Source: JBPCNH01 sp051001455 (GTDB taxonomy: Bacteria; Actinomycetota; CADDZG01; WHSQ01). Taken from it: 64,000 bases of DNA. Shown piece by piece: positions 53,401 to 60,466 of the stretch (positions within the stretch are counted from its first letter, which is position 1; each line of letters starts with the position of its first letter). The position numbers were made by a program, and so were the translations under genes. Where the stretch lies: assembly GCA_051001455.1 (NCBI GenBank), contig JBPCNH010000030.1:137117-201116 (forward strand), in the 5' to 3' direction. The notes under the pieces were generated by a model, which had not been told where the DNA came from, searched no databases, and worked only from the letters and a program-made list of their open reading frames with translations.

Positions 53401-54233
53401 AGCACGTGCTCACGACCACAGCGCATGCCTACCTGCTGCTGTTCTCGAATACGGGCCGTGTCTACCGCATCAAGGCGCACGAGATCCCCAAGCGGGACCG
53501 CACCGCACGCGGAACCGCCGTAGTAAATGTGGTCCCGATGAGGTCCGAGGACAAAGTGGCGGCTGTGATCGACACGCGCGACTACGAGTCGTACAAGTTT
53601 CTTTTGATCGCCACCAAGAACGGCATGGTCAAGAAGACCCCGTTCCGTGAATACGACTCCTCCCGCAAGGAGGGGATCATCGCCCTCAACCTCAAGGAGG
53701 GTGACGAGGTCGTTCGAGTTAAACCCACGTCAGGCAACGACGACATCCTGCTCGTGACGCGAAAGGGGAAAGCGATCCGCTTCTCTGAAAGCACCGTGCG
53801 CTCCATGGGGCGAACTGCTACGGGGGTCATCGGCATCAAGCTAGACGGTGATGACGAAGTCATCGGCTGCGATGTGATGCAAGATGACAATGCGGACATG
53901 CTGATCGTCACCGAAGCCGGCTACGGGAAGCGCACGAAGTTGCCGCAGTTCCCTAAAAAGGGCCGCGCGGGGAAGGGCGTTATCGCGATGAAGGTGACCA
54001 AGACGCGCGGACAGTTGGTGGGCGCTCACGTCGTGAAGCCCGGCGCAGAGTCATTCTTCATCTCGGACTCCGGCGTCGTCATCAGGATGACGGTCGACAA
54101 GATCTCTCGTCAGGGTCGTCCCGCGACCGGCGTAAGGATCATGAATCTCGCGGCCGGAACCAAGATCTCTGCGGTTGCACCGGTAGTGGGGGAACTGGAG
54201 ACGGGTGATGGTCAAGAGCAGTTACCCACCTAG
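50457..54233 (+). CDS. gyrA: DNA gyrase subunit A with in-frame intein
   Basis: A 1258-residue precursor: 841 extein and 417 intein residues. Breakage-reunion domain: [40 protein letters not shown], AAMRY with the catalytic Tyr134. The intein enters directly after that Tyr, before the conserved Thr. After it come [20 protein letters not shown] and, in the C-terminal beta-pinwheel, [11 protein letters not shown], the GyrA box. This is the same insertion point as in mycobacterial GyrA inteins (M. xenopi, M. leprae). It cuts and rejoins DNA with GyrB. Confidence 0.97.
   Translation: [1258 protein letters not shown]
50859..52109 (+). mobile_element. GyrA intein with LAGLIDADG-type endonuclease
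   Basis: Precursor residues 135-551. It starts with Cys ([10 protein letters not shown]), block B [10 protein letters not shown], and ends [10 protein letters not shown] before Thr: complete Cys1, His-Asn and Thr+1 splice chemistry. Two dodecapeptides, [10 protein letters not shown] and [11 protein letters not shown], keep their acidic residues, so the homing endonuclease looks intact. Splicing must occur to join the catalytic Tyr to its Thr neighbour. Confidence 0.94.
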
Positions 54234-54293
54234 GTAACAGGCAATTCGTCTGTTTTCGTCCATACTTATCCGAACTACGACCAGGGAGAGCGC

Positions 54294-54896
54294 TTGTCGC
54301 GTAGCGAAGATCAACCGGGCGCGTGGAACCCGGAGGGTGAGTCACGATCGGCCTCCGGAGGGCACATCACGCCGGAGTCCAGCACAGGCTCGTCCTTGTT
54401 CGGCCCTCTCGATTCGCCGCTGCCCTCTGAGGCCGACCGGCTGAGATCGAGGGAGCGGTCTCCCGAGAGCGCCGAGAGCCGCTCATCTCGACCTTCACCC
54501 GGGGACGCTCGTCCGAGCTCCCAGACCCGCAAGAGGCGAGCCCCTACCCGTCGGGTGAAGCGCCGCCTGCGTCACATAGACCCGCTGAGCGTGTTGAAGG
54601 TTTCGCTGGTCTTCTATCTCGTCTTCTTGGTCCTGTGGCTGGTTGCGGTGGCGCTCTTTTACAGCTTTCTCGAGTCTCTCGGGCTGTTCGAGGCCGCCGA
54701 GTCCCTCGGCCAAAGTCTGGTTCTGTGGGAGGCGGTGGATATCAGCCTCGGCCTAGTTGAGAGATGGGCATTCCTGATCGGTCTGACGATGGTGGTGGTG
54801 GGAGCGATCGTCAACGTGCTGTTGGCCTTCCTCTACAACGTCATCGCTGATCTGATCGGCGGCATCGACCTGACTTTCGTGGAGCGCGAGCAGTAG
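54294..54896 (+). CDS. DUF3566 membrane protein
   Basis: A 200-residue protein, equivalent to M. tuberculosis Rv0007 next to gyrA. The first 95 residues are a disordered, Ser/Pro/Arg-rich cytoplasmic tail, then the DUF3566 domain (RRLRHIDPLSVLKVSLVFYL) with two or three membrane helices and a conserved C-terminal VNVLLAFLYNVIADLIGGID. Role unknown. The start is TTG 54294, with GGGAGAG upstream. Confidence 0.88.
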   Translation: MSRSEDQPGAWNPEGESRSASGGHITPESSTGSSLFGPLDSPLPSEADRLRSRERSPESAESRSSRPSPGDARPSSQTRKRRAPTRRVKRRLRHIDPLSVLKVSLVFYLVFLVLWLVAVALFYSFLESLGLFEAAESLGQSLVLWEAVDISLGLVERWAFLIGLTMVVVGAIVNVLLAFLYNVIADLIGGIDLTFVEREQ

Positions 54897-54948
54897 CCGG
54901 AGGCTACGCCCACTCTGACGCCTAGTGCTTTCCAAGGAGCGGACCGAG

Positions 54949-56055
54949 GTGGAGGGGCGCGGCAGTATCTCGCTTCGCAACGTGACCAAACGGTTCGGTC
55001 CCGGCGCGCCGGCCGTGAATGACCTCTCCCTCGAGATCTCTGACGGGGAAACGGTGGTGCTCGTAGGGCCGTCGGGATGTGGCAAGACGACCACGATGAA
55101 GATGATCAACCGTTTGGTTGAACCCACGTCGGGTGTGATCGAGCTGGGTGGCACCGATGTCATGCAGCAAGATCCGGTGGAATTGCGACGCAACATCGGG
55201 TACGTGATCCAAAGCATCGGTTTGATGCCGCACCGCACCATCGCGGAGAACATCGTCACGATCCCGGGGCTTCTCGGATGGGACGAGGAGCGATCACGAG
55301 AGCGCACGTTGGAGCTCCTCGGGATCTTCGATCTCGACCCCGGTCTGCTGAAGCGCTTCCCCGCCGAGCTTTCCGGAGGCCAGCGCCAACGGGTTGGAGT
55401 CGCGCGCGCTCTTGCGGCCGATCCTCCTGTGATGTTGATGGACGAGCCGTTCGGGGCCGTCGATCCGATCGTGCGCGGCAAACTGCAGGAAGAGTTCTTG
55501 GCCATCCAGCGGCGGTTGCGTAAGACCATCGTTTTCGTCACCCACGACATCGACGAGGCCATCAAGATGGCCGATCGCATCGCGATCCTCAACGTCGGTG
55601 GCAAGCTCGAGCAGTTCGCATCGCCCGAGGAGATCTTGCGTGCCCCCGCGTCTGCTTTCGTTGAGGGTTTCGTAGGAGCGGAGCGAGGACTGAAGCGCCT
55701 GGCGTTGCTCGGGGTTGCAGACATCGAGGTCGAGCCCGGTCCGGTCGCCCGCCCTTCGGACCCGGTGAGCAAGGCCCTCGAAGAGATGGAGGCTGCTCGC
55801 ACCGATTGGGTGAGCGTGGTCGAGGACGGAGAGCTTCTCGGGTGGGCGGGGCGCTCGGACCTTGCCGGTGCAGCCACGGTTGGGGAAGCGCCCGTGAAGC
55901 CGTTCAGCGCGTACGTCACCTCGAGGGACTCCCTTCGACAAGCGCTTGATTCGGTGGTGACCTCTCACACGAACGTCGCAGTCGTGGTCGAGGAAGGTCA
56001 GCGCTTCCGCGGGATACTCACCCTCGAGCGGATCTCCAAGGAGATCGTCTCGTGA
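54949..56055 (+). CDS. opuCA: osmoprotectant ABC transporter ATP-binding protein (OpuCA/ProV-like)
   Basis: About 368 residues. ABC domain with Walker A LVGPSGCGKTTTMK, Q-loop VIQSIGLMPHRT, signature LSGGQRQRVGVARAL, Walker B PVMLMDEPFGAVDP and switch His VTHDIDEAI. The C-terminal 110 residues resemble the paired CBS regulatory domains of OpuA/OpuC ATPases, which sense ionic strength. I start at GTG 54949 with AAGGAG about 10 nt upstream; the frame is open to GTG 54925. First gene of a four-gene import operon for glycine betaine, choline or a similar solute. Confidence 0.93.
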   Translation: MEGRGSISLRNVTKRFGPGAPAVNDLSLEISDGETVVLVGPSGCGKTTTMKMINRLVEPTSGVIELGGTDVMQQDPVELRRNIGYVIQSIGLMPHRTIAENIVTIPGLLGWDEERSRERTLELLGIFDLDPGLLKRFPAELSGGQRQRVGVARALAADPPVMLMDEPFGAVDPIVRGKLQEEFLAIQRRLRKTIVFVTHDIDEAIKMADRIAILNVGGKLEQFASPEEILRAPASAFVEGFVGAERGLKRLALLGVADIEVEPGPVARPSDPVSKALEEMEAARTDWVSVVEDGELLGWAGRSDLAGAATVGEAPVKPFSAYVTSRDSLRQALDSVVTSHTNVAVVVEEGQRFRGILTLERISKEIVS

Positions 56056-56702
56056 GTGGGTTGTTCCGTTGGGATTACGTCTGGAGCCATCTCGACGACA
56101 TCGGGACCCAAACAGTCGAGCATCTGAAGCTCACATTCCTGGCGGTGGCTATCGGCCTGCTTATCTCGGGCCCGCTAGCGCTCCTGGCCTTCCGATATAG
56201 GTGGACCTATCCACCCATCACTTGGGTTACCGGCATCCTTTACACGATCCCGAGCCTGGCGGTTTTCGCCTTCCTGCGGGCGTACACCGGGCTCACTACG
56301 TTAACGGCGGTCATTCCTCTCGTCTCCTACACCTTGTTGATCTTGATTCGCAACATCGTGGCGGGCTTGAGGGCTGTCCCCGCCGATGTGAAAGAAGCTG
56401 CGCGCGGCATGGGGTTGCGCGAACGCCAGCTTCTATGGAAGGTCGAGCTTCCTTTGGCGCTACCGGTCATCGCCGCAGGGATACGGATCGCCACGGTTAC
56501 GACCGTGGGGCTAGTGACGGTGAGCGCGATCGTTGGCCAGGGTGGCGTAGGGCTTTTCATCCTCCGAGGGATCCGTAGTCAAGCATCCACTCTGACGTTG
56601 CTGGGCGCCGGCTTGGCGATCATCATCGCGACTGTTCTGGATCTGCTCTTGCTAGTGGCCGAACGAAAACTCGTGCCCTGGGCGCGCAAGAGCGCCGGTT
56701 GA
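56052..56702 (+). CDS. opuCB: osmoprotectant ABC transporter permease
   Basis: A 216-residue permease with about six membrane helices. The EAA loop is VPADVKEAARGMGLRERQLL and KVELPLALPVIAAGIRIATV follows. GTG start overlaps the ATPase stop by 4 bp (GTGA). Partner of the other permease in the OpuC-type transporter. Confidence 0.92.
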   Translation: MSGLFRWDYVWSHLDDIGTQTVEHLKLTFLAVAIGLLISGPLALLAFRYRWTYPPITWVTGILYTIPSLAVFAFLRAYTGLTTLTAVIPLVSYTLLILIRNIVAGLRAVPADVKEAARGMGLRERQLLWKVELPLALPVIAAGIRIATVTTVGLVTVSAIVGQGGVGLFILRGIRSQASTLTLLGAGLAIIIATVLDLLLLVAERKLVPWARKSAG

Positions 56703-56703
56703 C

Positions 56704-57450
56704 ATGGAGATCCTGACGGAGGCGCTCGGTCTTCTCTTCGACCCGGCAAGTTGGTCACCCGAGGTCGGTTTGAAGAGCTCAGGGGCTATCTCGACCCGCT
56801 TGCTCGAACACCTGGTGCTTTGTGTCTCATCTCTTTTGGCTGCGTCGGTTCCGGCCTTGGGCCTAGGGATCTACATCGGGCACAAGCGCAGATTCGAGTT
56901 CATCACTGTCACCGTGGCGAATCTCGGGCGCGCCGTTCCTTCCTTCGCGATCCTGGCACTTGCCTTCACGGCTGCCCTTAGGCTGAGGATCTCGTTCGAG
57001 TTCTGGCCCGCCTTCGTCGCGCTCTTCTTCCTGGCCATCCCTCCCCTCCTCACCAATGCTTACGTAGGCGTCCGTGAGGTGGACCGGGACACGGTCGAGG
57101 CGGCGCGTGGCATGGGGATGAACGGGCGACAGATCCTCGTACGCCTCGAGCTGCCTTTGGCTCTGCCCCTCATCGTCGCTGGTCTGCGCACCTCCACGGT
57201 GCAGGTGATCGCTACCGCTACCCTCGCCGCGATCACGGCGGGAGGAGGGTTGGGCCGGTTCATAGTGGACGGTTTCGCCCGCAATGACAGGCCGTTGATC
57301 CTCGCCGGAGCGATCCTTGTCGCCGCGCTCGCAGTAGGGGCCGAGCTGGCACTCGGTTTCTGCGAGAAGGCCGTACGCCCCCGCACCCGTTCTGAGCGGC
57401 GAACGACAGCGCGCCCGATCGAGCCCGTGCAACCGGCTAGACCAGCTTGA
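56704..57450 (+). CDS. opuCD: osmoprotectant ABC transporter permease
   Basis: A 248-residue permease with about six helices. EAA loop DRDTVEAARGMGMNGRQIL followed by VRLELPLALPLIVAGLRTST. It starts 1 bp after the first permease. The C-terminal 25 residues are Arg/Pro-rich. Confidence 0.92.
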   Translation: MEILTEALGLLFDPASWSPEVGLKSSGAISTRLLEHLVLCVSSLLAASVPALGLGIYIGHKRRFEFITVTVANLGRAVPSFAILALAFTAALRLRISFEFWPAFVALFFLAIPPLLTNAYVGVREVDRDTVEAARGMGMNGRQILVRLELPLALPLIVAGLRTSTVQVIATATLAAITAGGGLGRFIVDGFARNDRPLILAGAILVAALAVGAELALGFCEKAVRPRTRSERRTTARPIEPVQPARPA

Positions 57451-57553
57451 CCCGGGAATCGTCATCGACTTCTTGCTCCCTCGCCTGCCTGGCTTAGGGT
57501 GTGTCGGCTAGGGAGGAAGGAGACCTCCCTCGGAGAGAACGGAGGAGTGACCC

Positions 57554-58477
57554 ATGCGGGAATCCCGCAAGTACGTCTTCGGGGCGATCCTGTTGGCGCT
57601 GTCGGTCATGGCGGCTGCCTGCGGCGGATCGGGTGGAGACGGTAATGAAGGCAGCGCCGGCGACGGCGAGGCCAAAGGTTCGCTGACAGTAGGTTCGGAG
57701 TCTTTCCCCGAGGCACAGATCGTGGGCGAGATGTACGCGCAGGTCCTCGAGAACGCCGGCTATTCGGTGGATCGTCAGCTGGATCTGCAATCACGAGAGG
57801 TTCGTCTCCCGGAGATGGAATCCGGGAACATCCACGTTTCACCGGAATACGTGGCGAGCTTGCTGGCCTTCGTAGATGAGGATGCGACCGCTTCTGACCT
57901 CGACGGGGGGGTCGCTGCCCTCGAGGAACCTCTGAGTGCGATGGGACTCGAGATCCTCGAGCCCTCCGACGCTGTCGACACGAACGCTTTCGTCGTCACG
58001 CCTGACGTGGCCGAGGAGTTCAACTTGACGTCGGTAAGCGATCTCCAGGCGGTGGCCAGCGACATGACCCTCGGGGGCCCTGCTGAATGTCCGGATCGAC
58101 CTTTCTGCATCCCGGGTCTGAAGGACGTGTACGACGTCGAATTCGGCGACTTCAAGTCGCTCGAGTATGGGGCCGCGACATCTCAGGCCTTGACGGCCGG
58201 AGCGATCGACGTGGCGCTTCTCTTCTCCACCGACCCTTTGATCGCAGAGAACAACTTGGTGGTGTTGGAGGACGACAAGGGTCTCCAAGCGGCGGACAAC
58301 ATCACCCCCCTGATCAATACCGCAGGTGTCGACACGGAAGCTCGGGGCCTGCTGGATGCGGTGAGCGCTGCACTCACTACCGAAGGCATCACCGCATTGA
58401 ACGCTCGTGTGGCGGTAGATCTCGAGGATCCTGAAGATGTAGCCCGCGAATTCCTAGAGGAACAAGGGCTTCTTTAA
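57554..58477 (+). CDS. opuCC: osmoprotectant ABC transporter substrate-binding lipoprotein
   Basis: A 307-residue lipoprotein: signal peptide with lipobox MAAAC (Cys about 23), then OpuAC-type domain (LTVGSESFPEAQIVGEMYAQ, VLENAGYSVDRQLDLQSREV, SPEYVASLLAF). It binds a quaternary amine outside the membrane. GGAGGAG precedes the ATG. Two Cys (ECPDRPFCIPG) probably form a disulfide. A hairpin terminator follows. Confidence 0.92.
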   Translation: MRESRKYVFGAILLALSVMAAACGGSGGDGNEGSAGDGEAKGSLTVGSESFPEAQIVGEMYAQVLENAGYSVDRQLDLQSREVRLPEMESGNIHVSPEYVASLLAFVDEDATASDLDGGVAALEEPLSAMGLEILEPSDAVDTNAFVVTPDVAEEFNLTSVSDLQAVASDMTLGGPAECPDRPFCIPGLKDVYDVEFGDFKSLEYGAATSQALTAGAIDVALLFSTDPLIAENNLVVLEDDKGLQAADNITPLINTAGVDTEARGLLDAVSAALTTEGITALNARVAVDLEDPEDVAREFLEEQGLL

Positions 58478-58485
58478 AGCCGGAT

Positions 58486-58522
58486 ACGGAGTGGCTCGTC
58501 GCTAATGGGCGGGCCACTCCGT
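58486..58522 (+). terminator. hairpin terminator after the osmoprotectant operon
   Basis: ACGGAGTGGC/GCCACTCCGT, 10 perfect base pairs with a 17-nt loop, 8 nt after the stop codon of the binding protein gene. Only CTCG follows, no T-run. Confidence 0.6.
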
Positions 58523-58667
58523 CTCGTCCAAGGTCTCCTGGATGCAAGTGGCTGCTGGTCGATCTCGGCGGGCTGATTTCCTTGCAGTGAGTGCCTGCGG
58601 AAGGGACAAGTAAGGTCGCGGCGAGCCTTGCAGCCATGTGAGAAAGAACCAACGAGAGGCATAGCCG

Positions 58668-59612
58668 ATGCAGACCCCAACCTTCGGAACTGTGAGGGTG
58701 GCCGCGGTCCAAGCCACGCCCGTGATCTTGGATTCTGACGCCACGATCGAGAAGGCGGCGGGGTTGTTGAAGGAGGCCGCTGCGGACGGTGTGCAGCTGG
58801 CGGTCTTTCCCGAGACCTTCGTTTCTCTCTATCCGACGGGGGGGTGGGCTCATAGCGCGGCGCGTTTCGACGGCTTCGACGAGATGTGGGAGCGGTTGTG
58901 GCATAGCTCGGTGGAGATCCCGGGACCGGCCATCGATCGTCTGGTCGAGGCCTGCTCGGAGCTCGACATCCACTGTGCTATCGGCGTTAACGAGCGCGAG
59001 CTCGAGCGTCCGGGGTCGCTCTACAACACGTTGGTTCTGTTGGGCCCCGACGGTGTGCTCTGGAAACACCGCAAGATGATGCCGACGATGCACGAGCGCC
59101 TCTTTCACGGTCCCGGAGACGGTGACGATCTCGACGTGATCCAAACTCCGGTGGGCCGTGTGGGCGGCCTCATCTGTTGGGAGAACCGCATGCCTCTTGC
59201 GCGTCACGCGATCTACCGCCAAGGAGTACAGCTTTGGATCGCTCCCACCGCCGACGATTCCGATGGGTGGTTGGCGACGATCCGTCACATCGCTATCGAA
59301 TCGGGCGCCTTCGTCGTCTCGGCTCCGCAGTACATCCCACGCTCGGCTTTCCCCGACGATTTCCCCGTAGACTTACCGGATGACGCCGTTTTCGGCCGTG
59401 GTGGAGCCGCGATCGTGGATCCGCGCAACGGACAGATCATCGCCGGGCCTCTGTACGGCGAAGAGGGCATCGTCGCCGCGGATATCGACCTCAAGATCGG
59501 CCTTCATGCCAAGCGGTGGTTCGATTCCGTCGGCCACTACGCCGGCCCGAGGTCGTTAACCGCGATGGGCGCGCCTTCGGAGTCCAACGACGAAGCAGAA
59601 GTTGACGGATAG
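58668..59612 (+). CDS. nitrilase superfamily carbon-nitrogen hydrolase
   Basis: A 314-residue enzyme with the Glu-Lys-Cys triad: Glu in FPETFVSLYP, Lys in LWKHRKMMPT and Cys in GGLICWENRMPLAR. Length and the CWENRMPL pattern suggest branch-1 nitrilase (nitrile to acid and ammonia) rather than amidase. N-terminal VRVAAVQATPVILDSDATIE is typical. Monocistronic. Substrate unknown. Confidence 0.88.
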   Translation: MQTPTFGTVRVAAVQATPVILDSDATIEKAAGLLKEAAADGVQLAVFPETFVSLYPTGGWAHSAARFDGFDEMWERLWHSSVEIPGPAIDRLVEACSELDIHCAIGVNERELERPGSLYNTLVLLGPDGVLWKHRKMMPTMHERLFHGPGDGDDLDVIQTPVGRVGGLICWENRMPLARHAIYRQGVQLWIAPTADDSDGWLATIRHIAIESGAFVVSAPQYIPRSAFPDDFPVDLPDDAVFGRGGAAIVDPRNGQIIAGPLYGEEGIVAADIDLKIGLHAKRWFDSVGHYAGPRSLTAMGAPSESNDEAEVDG

Positions 59613-59676
59613 CCATTGCTTCTTTGAAGAGATTGCAACTACGCTCCTTGAACCGCTCTTCTAGAGGAGGACTTCA

Positions 59677-60072
59677 GTGGCTGATTTTCCCGGCATCGGG
59701 CATGTTGCAGTGACCGTCACCGATCTCGATCGAAGCAGGGATTGGTACTCGAAGCTCTTTGACTCCTCTCCCGTCCTCGACGAGGACGCCGGTGGGTTCT
59801 ACCACGCGGTCTTTGCATTGGGCGGCGGCACACTGTTCGGGTTGCACACGCATCCCCAAGACAACGACCAACCAGATTTCAGCGAGTTCCGTACCGGGCT
59901 GGATCACGTTGCTTTCGGGGTTGGGAGCCGCAGCGATCTAGAGTCGTGGGAGAAGAAGCTCGACGATCTCGGCATCGCCCATGGTGGCGTCAAGGACGCA
60001 CCCTATGGATCCGGCCTGTCGTTCCGGGATCCGGACAATCTGCCGCTCGAGTTCTTCGCCCCACCCTCCTAG
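59677..60072 (+). CDS. VOC family protein (glyoxalase/dioxygenase fold)
   Basis: A 131-residue VOC protein. HVAVTVTDLDRSRDWYSKLF, then GLHTHP, GLDHVAFGV and a final SFRDPDNLPLEFFAPP. Metal ligands are His8-type, His in GLDH and Glu in LEFF. Start is GTG 59677 with GGAGGA upstream. Function cannot be narrowed. Confidence 0.86.
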   Translation: MADFPGIGHVAVTVTDLDRSRDWYSKLFDSSPVLDEDAGGFYHAVFALGGGTLFGLHTHPQDNDQPDFSEFRTGLDHVAFGVGSRSDLESWEKKLDDLGIAHGGVKDAPYGSGLSFRDPDNLPLEFFAPPS

Positions 60073-60090
60073 GAGATCCTCACGTTTCTT

Positions 60091-60315
60091 CCGGCGCTCT
60101 GACCGGGCCGAGCTATGGGGCTGTGTCGTTGTGGGCCCAGGTGGACTCCGATTCCACCGGCCTCGCCCGGATCACCCGCCCGCCCGGCGCTCTGACCGGG
60201 CCGAGCTATGGGGCTGTGTCGTTGTGGGCCCAGGTGGACTTGAACCACCGGCCTCGCCCGGATCACCCGCCCGCCCGGCGCTCTGACCGGGCCGAGCTAT
60301 GGGGCTGTGTCGTTG
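60091..60315 (-). repeat. tandem tRNA-Ile-derived degenerate copies
   Basis: Directly after tRNA-Ile on the minus strand are one 91-bp copy (60225-60315), one 93-bp copy (60132-60224) and a 41-bp 5' fragment (60091-60131). They keep the tRNA D-arm (GCTC/GAGC), the variable loop, T-stem and 3' acceptor (TGGGCCCA). The 5' acceptor has two mismatches and the anticodon arm is replaced by a longer GC-rich stem with a 13-nt loop ending GTGAT. The copies are identical to each other except in the T-loop, where the second has AATCGGAGT in place of TTCAAGT. They are unlikely to be functional tRNAs. Confidence 0.85.
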
Positions 60316-60390
60316 TGGGCCCAGGTGGACTTGAACCACCGGCCTCGCCCTTATCAGGGGCGCGCTCTAACCGGGCTGAGCTATGGGCCC
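60316..60390 (-). tRNA. tRNA-Ile(GAT)
   Basis: A 75-nt cloverleaf: GGGCCCA/TGGGCCC acceptor, GCTC/GAGC D-stem, CGCCC/GGGCG anticodon stem around CTGATAA (GAT), T-arm GGTGG-TTCAAGT-CCACC, discriminator A. No CCA is encoded. The gyrA-DUF3566-tRNA-Ile-tRNA-Ala order of actinobacteria is partly kept but separated by inserted operons, and this tRNA is on the opposite strand from gyrA. Confidence 0.96.
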
Positions 60391-60414
60391 TACTGTGCCG
60401 GGGCATTCTAACGA

Positions 60415-60447
60415 GGAGAGGCCCCGGTTAGTTCCCGGGGCCTCTCC
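60415..60447 (-). terminator. 13-bp hairpin after the LVIVD-protein gene
   Basis: GGAGAGGCCCCGG/CCGGGGCCTCTCC, 13 perfect pairs and a 7-nt loop, 20 nt beyond the stop codon on the minus strand and 25 bp before tRNA-Ile. It probably ends that transcript. No T-run. Confidence 0.7.
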
Positions 60448-60466
60448 CTGCTTGTACTCGACTCGG

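Noticed and set aside
52065..53480. 471-residue open frame antisense to gyrA
   Set aside because: It mirrors gyrA codons, has an Arg/Asp/Leu-heavy composition and no family motif. GyrA is certain on the other strand.
60091..60315. CRISPR-like array
   Set aside because: The repeat units are 91-93 bp with no distinct spacers and clearly derive from tRNA-Ile.
59946..60431. Protein-coding frames across the tRNA repeats
   Set aside because: They read through tRNA and pseudo-tRNA units, with repeated peptide blocks that only reflect the DNA repeat.
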